Shown here: positions 31,858-41,644 of the stretch, in pieces
Numbering within the stretch: the first letter of the stretch is position 1
Layout of the letters: the number at the start of each line of letters is the position of its first letter
Virus record (IMG/VR): IMGVR_UViG_3300020156_000451
Location: 1-47,567 of that record
From: a virus
Direction: 5' to 3' (one strand)
DNA: 47,567 nucleotides
Made by a program: the position numbers and the translations under genes
The notes under the pieces: generated by a model
Told to the model about the DNA's origin: nothing
Databases searched by the model: none
What the model saw: only the letters and a program-made list of their open reading frames with translations

Positions 31858-32272
31858 ACAGGTTGGTCTGAAGACCAAGTTCCAGAGGGAGACCGCCGTT
31901 CCGGGGACCTATGAGGATATCGCCCAGCTCGCCGGCGTCACCCCGCCCCAGTCGGAGCGGGATGTCGCCGAAGTCGAGGACCTGAACCCCACTGACGGCA
32001 TCAAGAAGAAGCTGCCCGGGCCGATCGACGCCGGCGAAGTGGCGCTCACGCTGAATTTCGATGCGGCGAACGCCGGCCACGATACCCTGCAGGACGACTT
32101 CTACGCCGGCACCGAGCACAATTACCGGATTGTGCTGCCGGACGGCTACACGTGGACTGTCAAGGGCTTCGTCTCTGGCTTTGCCCCGTCTGAGATTGCC
32201 GCCGGCGACGTGATCCAGGCCGAAGTCACCATCACAGTTACGGAGAAGCCGGTCCTTGCGGCCGGCGCATAA
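31850..32272 (+). CDS. Major tail tube protein
   Basis: 140 residues from ATG 31850 (GAGGAGGGG upstream). Beta-rich; a GPIDAGEVALTLNFD core and a final VTITVTEKP strand are typical of siphovirus tail tube proteins. Precedes the tail chaperone pair. Confidence 0.85.
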   Translation: MGEQVGLKTKFQRETAVPGTYEDIAQLAGVTPPQSERDVAEVEDLNPTDGIKKKLPGPIDAGEVALTLNFDAANAGHDTLQDDFYAGTEHNYRIVLPDGYTWTVKGFVSGFAPSEIAAGDVIQAEVTITVTEKPVLAAGA

Positions 32273-32289
32273 TGCGGGAGGATAACGCC

Positions 32290-32655
32290 ATGACCAAGAC
32301 TTACCTGACCCGTGATGCGATCCTGAAGGCTACGGACCTGCCAACCGAACCGGTCGACGTGCCCGAATGGGGCGGCACCGTCCTTGTCCGCGGCCTCAAC
32401 GGCGCCGAACGCGACGCCTACGAGGCATCCATGGTGAAGCAGGTCGGCAAAGAGGCAAAGATGAACATGGAGAACATGCGGGCCAAGCTCGTCGCCATGT
32501 GCATCGTCGACGGAGACGGCAAGCGGATTTTCACGCAGGCCGACGCCGAAGCGCTGGGCAAGAAGTCCGGCAACGTACTTCAGCGGGTGTTCCTGGTGGC
32601 GCAGCGGCTCTCCGGCCTCGCGACGGCTGATTTGGAGATTTCGGCAAAAAACTAG
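32290..32655 (+). CDS. Tail assembly chaperone, short product (gpG-like)
   Basis: 121 residues from ATG 32290. Begins like tail chaperones (LTRDAILKATDLP) and contains a WGGTVLVRGLNGAERDAYE strand-turn. Its last two sense codons form part of a slippery heptamer immediately before TAG, so a fraction of ribosomes should shift -1 and make a 235-residue fusion with the next frame. Confidence 0.9.
   Translation: MTKTYLTRDAILKATDLPTEPVDVPEWGGTVLVRGLNGAERDAYEASMVKQVGKEAKMNMENMRAKLVAMCIVDGDGKRIFTQADAEALGKKSGNVLQRVFLVAQRLSGLATADLEISAKN
32646..32652 (+). promoter_or_regulatory. Programmed -1 frameshift site
   Basis: A AAA AAC in the correct phase, directly followed by the TAG stop of the short chaperone. 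The -1 frame is open to 32996. A self-complementary GCCCGGCC block follows within 15 bases and may aid slippage. Confidence 0.9.
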
Positions 32656-32996
32656 CAGCCCGGCCGGAGCGGCGGTTTTACTTCCGCCTTGCTCTGGCAC
32701 TGGGCTGCACAGTTGCCGATCTTCTCACCCGGATCTCCTCCGCCGAGCTCACCGAGTGGATGGCCTACTACCGCATGGAGCCCTGGGGCACAGAAGTCGA
32801 CGACGCCCGGGCCGGCATCGTGGCGAGTACCATCGCCAACGCCAACCGTGACCCGAAGCGGCAGCGCCGGCCGTTCAGCATCCACGATTTCATGCTCAAA
32901 TGGGGCACTGCGGGCCAGCCGGAGGAGCAGAGCCCGGAGGAGCAGCTCCGGATCATCCAGCAGTGGCAGGCGGCGCTGTCCGCCAAGTTCAAATAG
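32652..32996 (+). CDS. Tail assembly chaperone, frameshift extension (gpT-like)
   Basis: No own ribosome site; read only after the -1 shift. About 114 residues (RRFYFRLALALGCTVADLL, then LTEWMAYYRMEPWG) matching the T domain of G/GT chaperones that engages the tape measure and recruits tail tube protein. An ATG at 32760 is internal and not needed. Confidence 0.9.
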   Translation, partial: LAARPERRFYFRLALALGCTVADLLTRISSAELTEWMAYYRMEPWGTEVDDARAGIVASTIANANRDPKRQRRPFSIHDFMLKWGTAGQPEEQSPEEQLRIIQQWQAALSAKFK

Positions 32997-33097
32997 GGCG
33001 GCCCGACTGGTTCGGGCCGCCTCTGCTTCGCACGAAACCTAGATCAACAGGGGCTACACGAAAAGTATCACGTTTCCCGGGAGAGGCGGTGGGGCCT

Positions 33098-36000
33098 GTG
33101 GGTGTCATCGGGTCGATGGTCGTCAAGCTGATTGCTGACGCCCAGCAGTTCGAAAAGCAGATGAACACAAGCATCCGGACCATGCGCGGCATGGAGCGGC
33201 AATTTGAGCGGTCGGCCCGCCGGCTGGAGGACATGGGCCGGAGCATGACCATGAGCATCACCGTGCCGATGGCGCTGATCGGCGGCTCCGCCATCAAAAT
33301 GGCGATGGATGCCGTCGAGGCGCAGAACCTCTTCTCAGTAACCATGGGTGATATGGCCGGGGCAGCTGAGCAGTTCTCCCAACGGCTCACGGAGCAGTTC
33401 GGCCTGGCCACTGATGCTGTGAACCAGCAGCAGGCGGCTTTCTACCGGCACTTCAAGCTATACCAAATTGGCAAGAACGAAGCCCTGAGCATGGCTCAGG
33501 GCCTTTCCATGCTAACGAACGATCTCGGGTCGTTCATCAACATGGACCCGTCGGAGGTACTCCAGCGGCTGCAGAGCGGCCTGCGCGGTGAGACGGACGC
33601 GGTTGAAGCCCTGGGAATCAGCCTGGCGGACTCCATCGTCAAGCAAACCGCCTATAAGAATGGCCTGGCCCGGCAGGGGCAGGAACTGACGGAGCAGCAG
33701 AAGCAGATGGCCAGGTACATGGCCATCATGCAGCAGACGGCGGACGCACAAGGCGACCTGGCCCGCACGATCGAGAGCCCGGCGAACCAAATGCGCATCA
33801 TGAAGCAAGAAATGGTCGAGGCGAATAAGGAGTTCGGCGAGGGGCTCCTGCCGTTTGTGCAGGAGGCGCTACCTGTCCTTCGGCAGATGGCCGGCGCGTT
33901 GAAATCGGCCGCGACCGCATTCCAGCAGCTGAGCCCCGGAGTGAAGGAGGCCGTCGTGTGGACGGGACTCATGGCCATGGCGGCCGGGCCGCTGGTGTAC
34001 ATGCTGGGCATGATCAACCGGGGGGCAGCCGGAGTAATGGGGGCCATCGGCGGGGTGGCCAGGTTCGCCCGGGACGCCGCCAAGCGTGTCGGGCAGCTGC
34101 AGGCCGGCACCAAGACCTTGGGCAACGTGATGGTGGCCATCGCCGGCGGCAAGCTGAAGCTGATCATGGCTGCGCTGGTCGGCGTGGCGCTGGTGGCCCT
34201 GCTGGTGATTACTCACTGGAAGCAGGTCGAGGCGGCCGCCGTCCGGATCTGGAACGGGATTTCCGCCGTGGTCCTCTATGCGGCCTCGCTGATTGTGCGT
34301 GGCGTGTCTGCGATCATGGGTGCGGTTGCCTGGATTGTTCCTGCCCTGCGTCCGGCCGTCGACGCCGTTCAGGGGTGGGCTGACTCCCTGAAGGGGGCGG
34401 CCGGCGCGGCTCTGACCGCCGCCCGGACAGCGCAGGCCGTTCAGGACAACGGGGAAGCGGCCAGGAAAGCGGCGGAAGGCGCTAAGAAGGCCGCTCAGAA
34501 TCAGCAGAAACTTGGCGAGTCCATGGACGAAACGGCGAAAGCAGCCGGCGACGGCCTGCAGTCGTTCGACCAGGTACATCAGGTTCAGGAGCAAATGGCC
34601 GAGTCGCCGGCAGCGACCATACCCGAACCGGCCACGCTCGGCATGGATATGTCGGGTATGCTGGGTGCGTTGGGGTTCGCTGATCTCGGGGAGCAGATGA
34701 CCGCCATCGGCGACTCCATCGCACAGGGCTGGGCGGCGGTGACCGCCTCCGTGGCTGCGTCCTGGGAGTCCATGAAGGCGAAGGCCGTGGAGACGTTCCC
34801 ATGGTTGCAGGGAGTGATTGACGGGCTCAGCACTGCCCTACAGTACTGCCGCGACAACTGGGCCACCATCGGCCCGGTTGTCGAATCGGTCACCGGTGTT
34901 CTGCTCCTGGCGGGCGCGGCGTTCCTGGTGGTCACCAGCCCCGTGTGGGCCGTGATCGCAGCAGTAGCTGCACTGGCCGTGGCGGCTGGGTGGATCATCG
35001 CAAACTGGGAGACCGTGGGGCCGTACCTTACCGGCATCTGGGAGTCGATTGTCGGATTTGCGGGCCCGATTTTTACCGCCCTGGGAACGGCGCTGGCCGA
35101 GATCTGGAACGGTATCGTCGATACAGCCGTGGTCGTCTGGGGATACCTGAAGGAATGGTGGGCCGGCTGGGGCGATACGGTCATGGCCGTGCTCACGGGG
35201 ATCTGGAACGCCATCCGGACCATCGTCGAGACCGCCATCAACCTGGTCAGGGAGATCATCGGGTTTGTGCTGGCGGTGATCCGTGGCGACTGGGCAGCGG
35301 CCTGGAACTATGTCAAGCAGATTGTCAAGACCCTCTGGGACTTCCTCGTGCGGATGTTCACCATCATTTGGGAGACCATCGTCGCCATCTGGAAATCCCT
35401 GCAGGATAACATCGCAGGGGTCTGGGATGCGATCAAGGCGAAAGCCGAGGAGATCTGGAATGCCCTAGTGGCATGGCTCAAGGGTATCTGGGACGGCATC
35501 AAAAACACGGTAATTGAGGTTTGGACCTCTATCCGTGATTCGATCAGCGAATGGTGGAACAACGTCAAGTCAGCGACAGAAGAGGTTTGGAACGCCCTGG
35601 TGGGCTGGCTCGGCGGCATCTGGGACGGCATCAAGAACACGGTTGTCAACGTGTGGACCGCCATCCGAGACTCGATCAGCGAGTGGTGGGGGAACGTCAA
35701 GACGGCTACGGAGGAGAAGTGGAACGCCCTCGTGGGCTGGCTATCCGGCATCTGGGAGGGCATCAAGGGCTCGGCGGCCTCCATTTGGGAGGGGATCACG
35801 GGAACGATCGGTGAGTGGGTCGACTCCGCCCAGGCCTCGATCGAACGTGTCTGGAACAGCATCGCCGGGACGCTGGAGTCCATCTGGAACGGGATCAAAT
35901 CGACGGCGGCGACCATCTGGGACGGCATAGTCAACGCCATCAAAACGCCGATCAACTGGGCCATCGGGCTCATTAACAAGTTCCTGGACGCTCTCTCGAA

Positions 36001-36409
36001 GATCAAAATCAAGATTCCCGAGATCAACATCCCGCTGGTGGGCAAGGTGGGTGGCGGGACGATCGGGATGCCGAATATCCCCCGGATCCCGATGCTGGCC
36101 GCGGGTGGCGACATCCTGCGGCCCGGCGCTGCCGTCGTCGGCGAGGCCGGTGCCGAACTGTTGGAGTTGCCGCGAGGCGCCCGGGTGACTCCGCTCAGCG
36201 GCGGGGGCGGCGACGATCTGGTGGCCGCCATCGCCCAGGCTGTGTTCGCAGCGGTGCGGCAGGCTATGCAGAGCTCCCAGCAGAACGCCGGTGAGCGTGA
36301 GCTGATCTTCGAGATTGATGGCCAGCGATTCGCCCGGATCATTCTGCCGGCGCTCACTCGTGAGGGCGGGCGCATCGGTTCGCCCGTACTTCGCATCCAG
36401 GAGGTGTAG
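33098..36409 (+). CDS. Tail tape measure protein
   Basis: 1103 residues from GTG 33098. N-terminal coiled coil (DAQQFEKQMNTSIRTMRGMER), a TMP conserved region (TEQFGLATDAVNQQQAAFYRHF, LTNDLGSFINMDPSEV), hydrophobic segments around 340-360 and 410-440 and again at ~620-650, then a Trp-rich C-terminal half of IWNGI/IWDGI repeats including a tandem 44-residue unit. Sets tail length (~150 nm by the usual rule of thumb, an inference). Confidence 0.95.
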   Translation: MGVIGSMVVKLIADAQQFEKQMNTSIRTMRGMERQFERSARRLEDMGRSMTMSITVPMALIGGSAIKMAMDAVEAQNLFSVTMGDMAGAAEQFSQRLTEQFGLATDAVNQQQAAFYRHFKLYQIGKNEALSMAQGLSMLTNDLGSFINMDPSEVLQRLQSGLRGETDAVEALGISLADSIVKQTAYKNGLARQGQELTEQQKQMARYMAIMQQTADAQGDLARTIESPANQMRIMKQEMVEANKEFGEGLLPFVQEALPVLRQMAGALKSAATAFQQLSPGVKEAVVWTGLMAMAAGPLVYMLGMINRGAAGVMGAIGGVARFARDAAKRVGQLQAGTKTLGNVMVAIAGGKLKLIMAALVGVALVALLVITHWKQVEAAAVRIWNGISAVVLYAASLIVRGVSAIMGAVAWIVPALRPAVDAVQGWADSLKGAAGAALTAARTAQAVQDNGEAARKAAEGAKKAAQNQQKLGESMDETAKAAGDGLQSFDQVHQVQEQMAESPAATIPEPATLGMDMSGMLGALGFADLGEQMTAIGDSIAQGWAAVTASVAASWESMKAKAVETFPWLQGVIDGLSTALQYCRDNWATIGPVVESVTGVLLLAGAAFLVVTSPVWAVIAAVAALAVAAGWIIANWETVGPYLTGIWESIVGFAGPIFTALGTALAEIWNGIVDTAVVVWGYLKEWWAGWGDTVMAVLTGIWNAIRTIVETAINLVREIIGFVLAVIRGDWAAAWNYVKQIVKTLWDFLVRMFTIIWETIVAIWKSLQDNIAGVWDAIKAKAEEIWNALVAWLKGIWDGIKNTVIEVWTSIRDSISEWWNNVKSATEEVWNALVGWLGGIWDGIKNTVVNVWTAIRDSISEWWGNVKTATEEKWNALVGWLSGIWEGIKGSAASIWEGITGTIGEWVDSAQASIERVWNSIAGTLESIWNGIKSTAATIWDGIVNAIKTPINWAIGLINKFLDALSKIKIKIPEINIPLVGKVGGGTIGMPNIPRIPMLAAGGDILRPGAAVVGEAGAELLELPRGARVTPLSGGGGDDLVAAIAQAVFAAVRQAMQSSQQNAGERELIFEIDGQRFARIILPALTREGGRIGSPVLRIQEV
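35459..35800 (+). repeat. Tandem 132-bp repeat in the tape measure gene
   Basis: The segment starting NALVAWLKGIWDGIKNT recurs at 35591 and 35723, exactly 132 bp (44 codons) apart; about 2.6 copies. Copies have diverged at silent sites, so the duplication is not recent. Confidence 0.85.
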
Positions 36410-36412
36410 GCC

Positions 36413-36769
36413 ATGGCCATGGTCACCCTGAACGGGGTGCAGCTGCCGAACCCCTCCAAGATCGAGGTGGGTAAGTTCAACCTGACGAAGGCCGGGCGCA
36501 GTGCGTCCGGCCTCATGACCATGGAGATTATCGCCCGCAAGCGGTCGGTCACTATCCAGTACACCCACCTGTCGGAGCCGGACCTGAAGGTGATTCTCGA
36601 CCAGCTCGACAGCCGGGTGTTCCATACACTGACCTACCCTGACCCGCAGGGTACGGCCGGCACCATCACCCTGACGGTCTACGCCGGCGACCTGGCCTAC
36701 AAGCCGTGGCACCGCGTTGACGGCGTTTGGTGGTGGCAGGAAATCAGCATACCCCTGATCGAGAGGTGA
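36413..36769 (+). CDS. Small tail protein
   Basis: 118 residues, ATG after GGAGGTG. Begins VTLNGVQLPNPSKIEVG and ends WWWQEISIPLIER: beta-rich, with the look of small distal-tail proteins that follow tape measures in Firmicute phages. Function inferred from position. Confidence 0.65.
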   Translation: MAMVTLNGVQLPNPSKIEVGKFNLTKAGRSASGLMTMEIIARKRSVTIQYTHLSEPDLKVILDQLDSRVFHTLTYPDPQGTAGTITLTVYAGDLAYKPWHRVDGVWWWQEISIPLIER

Positions 36770-36775
36770 GGAGCG

Positions 36776-39700
36776 GTGGAGGGAGTCACGAAGGCGTTCA
36801 TGGAGGCCATGCGGGCAGCTGAGCGGCAGGTGTCGGCCCGGGTCGTCATCGACTTCACTGATCCTACGCTCGATCAGAGCCTGAACGCCGAGACGTCCGA
36901 GGCGGGGCGGATCTCCTACCCGGCCCAGACAGCTGACGCCGTCGAGACGGTTCCCCACAAGTGGGCCAGCCTTGACGGCTCATGGGTGTTAGACGGGACC
37001 TACCACCTCATGCCCGATACGCCCGAAGACGCCAACCGGTATCAGGTTGGCTGGTGGGGGCTCACTCTCGCCGGGGCTGATGGGGCGTTCGCCGCTCCGT
37101 ACCCGGCCCTGACGGTTACCTTCCTGCCGCGGCCCGTGCATTCCCTGAAGGTAGTGGGGGACTCCGCCCGGGCTGAGTATCCGGTCGATTTCGCCATCCG
37201 GCTCTACGACGAGGCCGACACGCTTCTGCATGAAGAGCTAGTGACCGGCAACGCCGGCGTCACTTGGGGCATCCCCCTGGAGGCCTCGGTCAACAGCGTC
37301 ACCCGCATGGTCCTGGAGATCACCCGGTGGTCACACGCCGGCCGCCAGGTGAAGGTGACCGAGTTCTTCACCAGCGTCCAGCAGACGTATGCGGCCAGCG
37401 ACCTGCTGGAGATCAGCCTCCTCGAGGAGCGGGAGGTTTCGCAGGGCAGCCTGCCCGTTGGGACGATTTCGGCCAACGAGGTCACCATCAAGCTTGACAA
37501 CGGAGACCGGTGCTTCGACGCTGACAACGAGCAGAGCCCGCTCTACCAGCTGCTGAAACCGAACCGGCGAATCAGGGCGTGGATGGGGGTGGACGGCGGA
37601 GATCCGGCCGGCCAGGAGGTCTCCAAGCTGTGGGATACCCAGGCCGACTGGCTAGCGTGCAGTCTCCCTCCCCAGGTGGAGGCCACCATAGACGGTGATC
37701 TGCGGCTCTACCGGCCCGCGGTGAGCTTCAGCCGGAACAGTCTGGCCTATCTCCCTGATGGGACACAGATCGCTATCGCAGTCGCCCGGTACTGGTGGGG
37801 ACGGTGGCAGAACCAACTGTCAGCCAATCAGTCCACTATGGACGGTGGACTGGTAGACGGGAGAGTCTCAGGTTGGGGTGTCAACACGGGCTGCGCCATT
37901 TCGTCCTTCACTGAGGCGGACGGCAACAAATGCCTCCGCGTGGTCACTGCGGGCGGTGCCGCTCAGGAAGGCGTCTTGAACGCAGATCCCCTGTTCTACG
38001 GCACTCCAGGCCGCCGATACATCCTTTCGATAGAGGTTTGGGGAGAAGGCACCGTTCGGGTGCGGGCTGGCTCTCAATTCGGCGGGGCCGCATCAGCGCC
38101 TGTCAACCTGACGGGCGGCAAGCAGCGGATCTTTGTGGCGACTACGGTTCCGGCTAACCCGAATCAACCGTCGTACATGGTCGTTGAAACCTATCGCCAG
38201 GACAACGCCCCGCAGGCTGTGACGTTCTACATGGATAACGCTCAGATTGCAGAAGCCGTGGAGGGGCAAACCACACCTACCGACTGGCGCCCCGGTGGAG
38301 TTAAGGGCGCGGTCATGGTCGAAGAGGGGACCACGAACATAGCGGAGAACGCACTGTTCGCTAACCCGTCCGGGGGTGTACCGCAGAATTACGCCCCCTT
38401 CGTCAACGACGGTACAGGGGCACATGCGACCGCCAACGGAGAATATCAGGCGACGCTTTCGACTGCGGCAAACGGACAGGCGCGAGTTGGTATCTACGGA
38501 GCTTGGCGACCGGTCGCCGCTGGCGATGTGGTTTCTGCGCAAGTCAAGGCGCGGGTCGCCAACGGAACGTGTGTCGCCCGCCTACGGGTTCAGATTGCCG
38601 ATGCAACGCAGGCTAACATTTTGGCTACCTATGAGGCCATGGCAACCCTTACGGACAACACAGTCCTCAAGATTGAGAACAAAAGCGCCGTTGGGCAGGC
38701 GTATGTGCGGATTCTTACGGACGCCTTCGCGAACGGGAATGCAGCCAATTTGGGAGCTGTCGCCTTCAGTAAGCCGCAAATCGAAAAGAAGGCTTACTGC
38801 ACGTCCTGGCAGCCGGACGGCGTCACCCGGTCAGCCGAGGCTGTCTCCCTCTCCAAGAAGGCCATCAACCCGGCTAGGGGGACCGTCCGGTTCTGGTTCG
38901 AACCCCTGACCAGCCCGACAACCTGGGGGCGACTGCTGCACTTGGGGGCCTATAGCAGTCCACGCATCACCGACGAGCTTGGTATCTACTACGGCACAGG
39001 CTGGGGATGGAATCGGGTTCAGATCGCAATAGGCTCAACTGCGGGTGTGTACAACACTGCCAGTGCGACGATGCCGGGAATTTTCGTTGTTGGTCGCCGC
39101 TACTACTGCTGCATTCGATGGGAACTGCCGGGGCACATCCAAATCACCCTGTTTGACCCGTCTTCCGGGGTATCGGGAACGGCCTATAGTTCGCCGGTTC
39201 TACCCACAACGGCCGCACCGACGTTTGACGCATATTCAACGGCTTTCTTGGGCTGCTACAACGCCGCCGGGGGTGACTTGAGTAACGTCATCATCGACGA
39301 CTTCCTCGCCGAAGACGTCGAATGGAACGACGCTCAGGTCGTAGCCGATTACCAGCGCACGTCCCCCGCCGTCCCCACGGAGCACACCATTGCCCTGCTC
39401 CCCTTCGACGGCTCCCTGACGTCTGACTACCCCAGTCAGGCGACGGTGGTAACCGAACCGGTGGACTTGACCCCGGTGGGTGCGGCGGCTACCAGCGTGG
39501 TCACCTGGGCGGCCGACGCCCCGGCCGGCACTACCGTCGCCATCGAGGCCAGCGTGGACGGCGGCCAGACGTGGGAGGTCTGCCCGGTCGATGAGGGCGG
39601 GATACCGGTCATCCACGTGGGCGAAGAAATGACCGGCAAGTCCCTGCTGATTCGGGCGGTGCTGGCCGCCGATGACCCCGCAGCAACGCCGGTTCTGCAC

Positions 39701-40750
39701 AGCCTGGCCGCCCGGGTGCTCCCGAATGAATGGGTGGCGATGGGCACCTTCTGGTCAACCGAGTGGCAGGCCCACGATGACACGGTGGAAGCCCAGGTCA
39801 TCGCCCGGGACCGGCTGGAGCCGCTCCGCAAGACGACCTATCAGAGCAGTGTCGTGGTGGCGAACGCCACCCTGTACGACCTGGCCGTGGCCGTGTTCCA
39901 GGATGCCGGGCTGGAGGCCGGTGAGTACTATGTCGACCTGGCCCTGCAGGCCATTACCGTACCCTACGCCTGGTTCGAGCCGGTGAGCCACCGTGAGGCC
40001 CTGAGGCTAATCGCCGAGGCAGCATTCGCCCAGGTCTACTGTGACCGTGACGGCGTAATCCGTGTGGACGGGCCCGGTGCCGGGTTTGGGGCATCAATCG
40101 CCCTGGAGATCACGGCCGACGACTACGTCCGGCTGAATAACCCGATGCGGCCCGACCAGGTGGCAAACGAGATCCTGGTGGACACGCAGCCGCTCAAACC
40201 GGCCGCCGCCCCTGAGGAAGTCTACCGGAGCAACGAGCCTATTACCGTGCCACCTGGGCAGAGCCTCGTGGTCACGGTCCACTACTCCAAGACGCCGGTT
40301 ATCGACGGCGTGGCATCCCTGGAGGGGGCCGGCGTGGCCATCGACGCAGCCACCTACTACGGCTGGGGGGCGGAGATCACGCTCAGTAACGCCGGCGGCG
40401 TGCCGGTGGATGTCACGTTGGTTGTCACCGGCCGGCCTCTCTCCGTGCAGAGCAAGGAGCGGGCCGCCGCTCGCGCTACATCGAGCATCACGGAGAACGG
40501 CGTCCTGCGGTACAAGTTCCCTGACAATCCGCTGGTTCAGGCGTTGGCCGTGGCCCAGCAGATCGCAGATCAGATCCTGGCCAGCGCCAAAGACCCGAGG
40601 CGGGATCTCAGCATCGATTGGCGGGGCAACCCGGCCCTGGAGCTGGGGGACAGGGCAACGGTCAAGGCTCGCGACTACCACGTGATCCGTCAGCAGATCG
40701 ACTGGGCCGGGGCACTCTCGGCTACGACCACAGGGAGGAGGGCGACGTAG
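36776..40750 (+). CDS. Large tail protein with LamG/ConA-like insert
   Basis: 1324 residues from GTG 36776. Ends conserved in phage tail proteins (ISANEVTIKLDNGDRCFDADNE; LLKPNRRIRAWMG near 265; C-terminal DRLEPLRKTTYQSS and DQVANEILV). Between ~320 and ~870 is a lower-GC section with carbohydrate-binding-like and LamG/concanavalin-like folds (TVRFWFEPL ... IIDDFLAEDVEW). Probably the tail tip/receptor-binding protein, the insert contacting the host surface. A variant 16-bp element lies at codon ~1231. Confidence 0.75.
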   Translation: MEGVTKAFMEAMRAAERQVSARVVIDFTDPTLDQSLNAETSEAGRISYPAQTADAVETVPHKWASLDGSWVLDGTYHLMPDTPEDANRYQVGWWGLTLAGADGAFAAPYPALTVTFLPRPVHSLKVVGDSARAEYPVDFAIRLYDEADTLLHEELVTGNAGVTWGIPLEASVNSVTRMVLEITRWSHAGRQVKVTEFFTSVQQTYAASDLLEISLLEEREVSQGSLPVGTISANEVTIKLDNGDRCFDADNEQSPLYQLLKPNRRIRAWMGVDGGDPAGQEVSKLWDTQADWLACSLPPQVEATIDGDLRLYRPAVSFSRNSLAYLPDGTQIAIAVARYWWGRWQNQLSANQSTMDGGLVDGRVSGWGVNTGCAISSFTEADGNKCLRVVTAGGAAQEGVLNADPLFYGTPGRRYILSIEVWGEGTVRVRAGSQFGGAASAPVNLTGGKQRIFVATTVPANPNQPSYMVVETYRQDNAPQAVTFYMDNAQIAEAVEGQTTPTDWRPGGVKGAVMVEEGTTNIAENALFANPSGGVPQNYAPFVNDGTGAHATANGEYQATLSTAANGQARVGIYGAWRPVAAGDVVSAQVKARVANGTCVARLRVQIADATQANILATYEAMATLTDNTVLKIENKSAVGQAYVRILTDAFANGNAANLGAVAFSKPQIEKKAYCTSWQPDGVTRSAEAVSLSKKAINPARGTVRFWFEPLTSPTTWGRLLHLGAYSSPRITDELGIYYGTGWGWNRVQIAIGSTAGVYNTASATMPGIFVVGRRYYCCIRWELPGHIQITLFDPSSGVSGTAYSSPVLPTTAAPTFDAYSTAFLGCYNAAGGDLSNVIIDDFLAEDVEWNDAQVVADYQRTSPAVPTEHTIALLPFDGSLTSDYPSQATVVTEPVDLTPVGAAATSVVTWAADAPAGTTVAIEASVDGGQTWEVCPVDEGGIPVIHVGEEMTGKSLLIRAVLAADDPAATPVLHSLAARVLPNEWVAMGTFWSTEWQAHDDTVEAQVIARDRLEPLRKTTYQSSVVVANATLYDLAVAVFQDAGLEAGEYYVDLALQAITVPYAWFEPVSHREALRLIAEAAFAQVYCDRDGVIRVDGPGAGFGASIALEITADDYVRLNNPMRPDQVANEILVDTQPLKPAAAPEEVYRSNEPITVPPGQSLVVTVHYSKTPVIDGVASLEGAGVAIDAATYYGWGAEITLSNAGGVPVDVTLVVTGRPLSVQSKERAAARATSSITENGVLRYKFPDNPLVQALAVAQQIADQILASAKDPRRDLSIDWRGNPALELGDRATVKARDYHVIRQQIDWAGALSATTTGRRAT
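40466..40481 (+). repeat. 16-bp dispersed element, copy 7 (one mismatch)
   Basis: GCCGCTCGCGCTACAT inside the large tail gene (encoding AARAT). One base off the consensus. GC-rich coding context makes chance somewhat more likely than for the perfect copies. Confidence 0.65.
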
Positions 40751-40751
40751 C

Positions 40752-41630
40752 GTGAGCACCGAGCCTGTCGGCTATCAGAACCCGAAGACGAACTGGGGTG
40801 CACCTGACGCCCCCGGCCCGGCCGACTTCATCCGGATAGAGGGTAACATCCAGGCGATTGAGAGCGGGGTCCGGACGGTGGACCCCGCTCTCGCCGGCGC
40901 CGCCAATCAGGGTACCATCCGGCAGTTCCTGTCATGGATCGTGGGCAAGCTCGCGGCCATCATTGGCGCTGAATGGTTCTCGGCGCCGCCCACAACGCTT
41001 GTTGAGGCAAAGGCCCACCACGATGCAGAGGCCCCGCACACCGGCCACGAAACGCCGGCGGGAGCCCAAGCAAAGGTTGATGCGCATAAGAACCAGGCCG
41101 TTGACGCCCACGATGCAGCCGCCATCTCCTATGCTGGTGGTACAGGCATATCAGCGACTAACGTCGAGGCCGCGATTGACGAACTGGCCACGGAGAAGTC
41201 TAACGTGGGGCATGGCCATGCGGCGACGGAGATCTCATATGCCGGATCCGCGAATCTGTCTTCTACTAATGTGGAGGCCGCTCTTGACGAGTTGGACGCT
41301 GAGAAGGCGAGCAAAGCCCTAGCCAATAGTTGGACTGCGCGTCAGACCTTCCAAGGTGGAATTCAGGACGGAGACGGCAACCAAGACGTATCCCTCCTCC
41401 ACGCGCTGGGTCTACAGATCGATACTCGCACGCTCGAACTGACGCGCACGGGCGGGGTCCTAACCAGTGTGGTCGAGAAAGACGGGGCCGCTACCGTGAA
41501 AACGGTCACGCTGAACCGGACGGGCGGCGTATTAACCGGTGTCGTCACGGTTGCAGGGGGCAAGACTATTACACAGACACTGAATCGGACAGGTGGCGTC
41601 CTGACTAGCGTTACCAAAACCGTGGTATAG
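40752..41630 (+). CDS. Tail fibre protein
   Basis: 292 residues from GTG 40752. N-terminal adaptor region, then Ala-rich ISYAGGTGISATNVEAAIDEL repeats (twice) and a C-terminal set of RTGGVLTSV/RTGGVLTGV repeats (three or four), the pattern of trimeric fibres. Followed directly by a Kelch propeller. Confidence 0.75.
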   Translation: MSTEPVGYQNPKTNWGAPDAPGPADFIRIEGNIQAIESGVRTVDPALAGAANQGTIRQFLSWIVGKLAAIIGAEWFSAPPTTLVEAKAHHDAEAPHTGHETPAGAQAKVDAHKNQAVDAHDAAAISYAGGTGISATNVEAAIDELATEKSNVGHGHAATEISYAGSANLSSTNVEAALDELDAEKASKALANSWTARQTFQGGIQDGDGNQDVSLLHALGLQIDTRTLELTRTGGVLTSVVEKDGAATVKTVTLNRTGGVLTGVVTVAGGKTITQTLNRTGGVLTSVTKTVV

Positions 41631-41644
41631 GGAGGGGAACCTAC

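Noticed and set aside
32900-33097. Tape measure starting upstream at 32900
   Set aside because: The extra codons overlap the chaperone extension in another frame and lack protein-like composition; GTG 33098 gives the expected start.
35308-36958. Two ~400-codon minus-strand ORFs under the tape measure
   Set aside because: Long frames opposite repetitive high-GC coding sequence; no ribosome sites, and the plus-strand product is clearly the tape measure protein.
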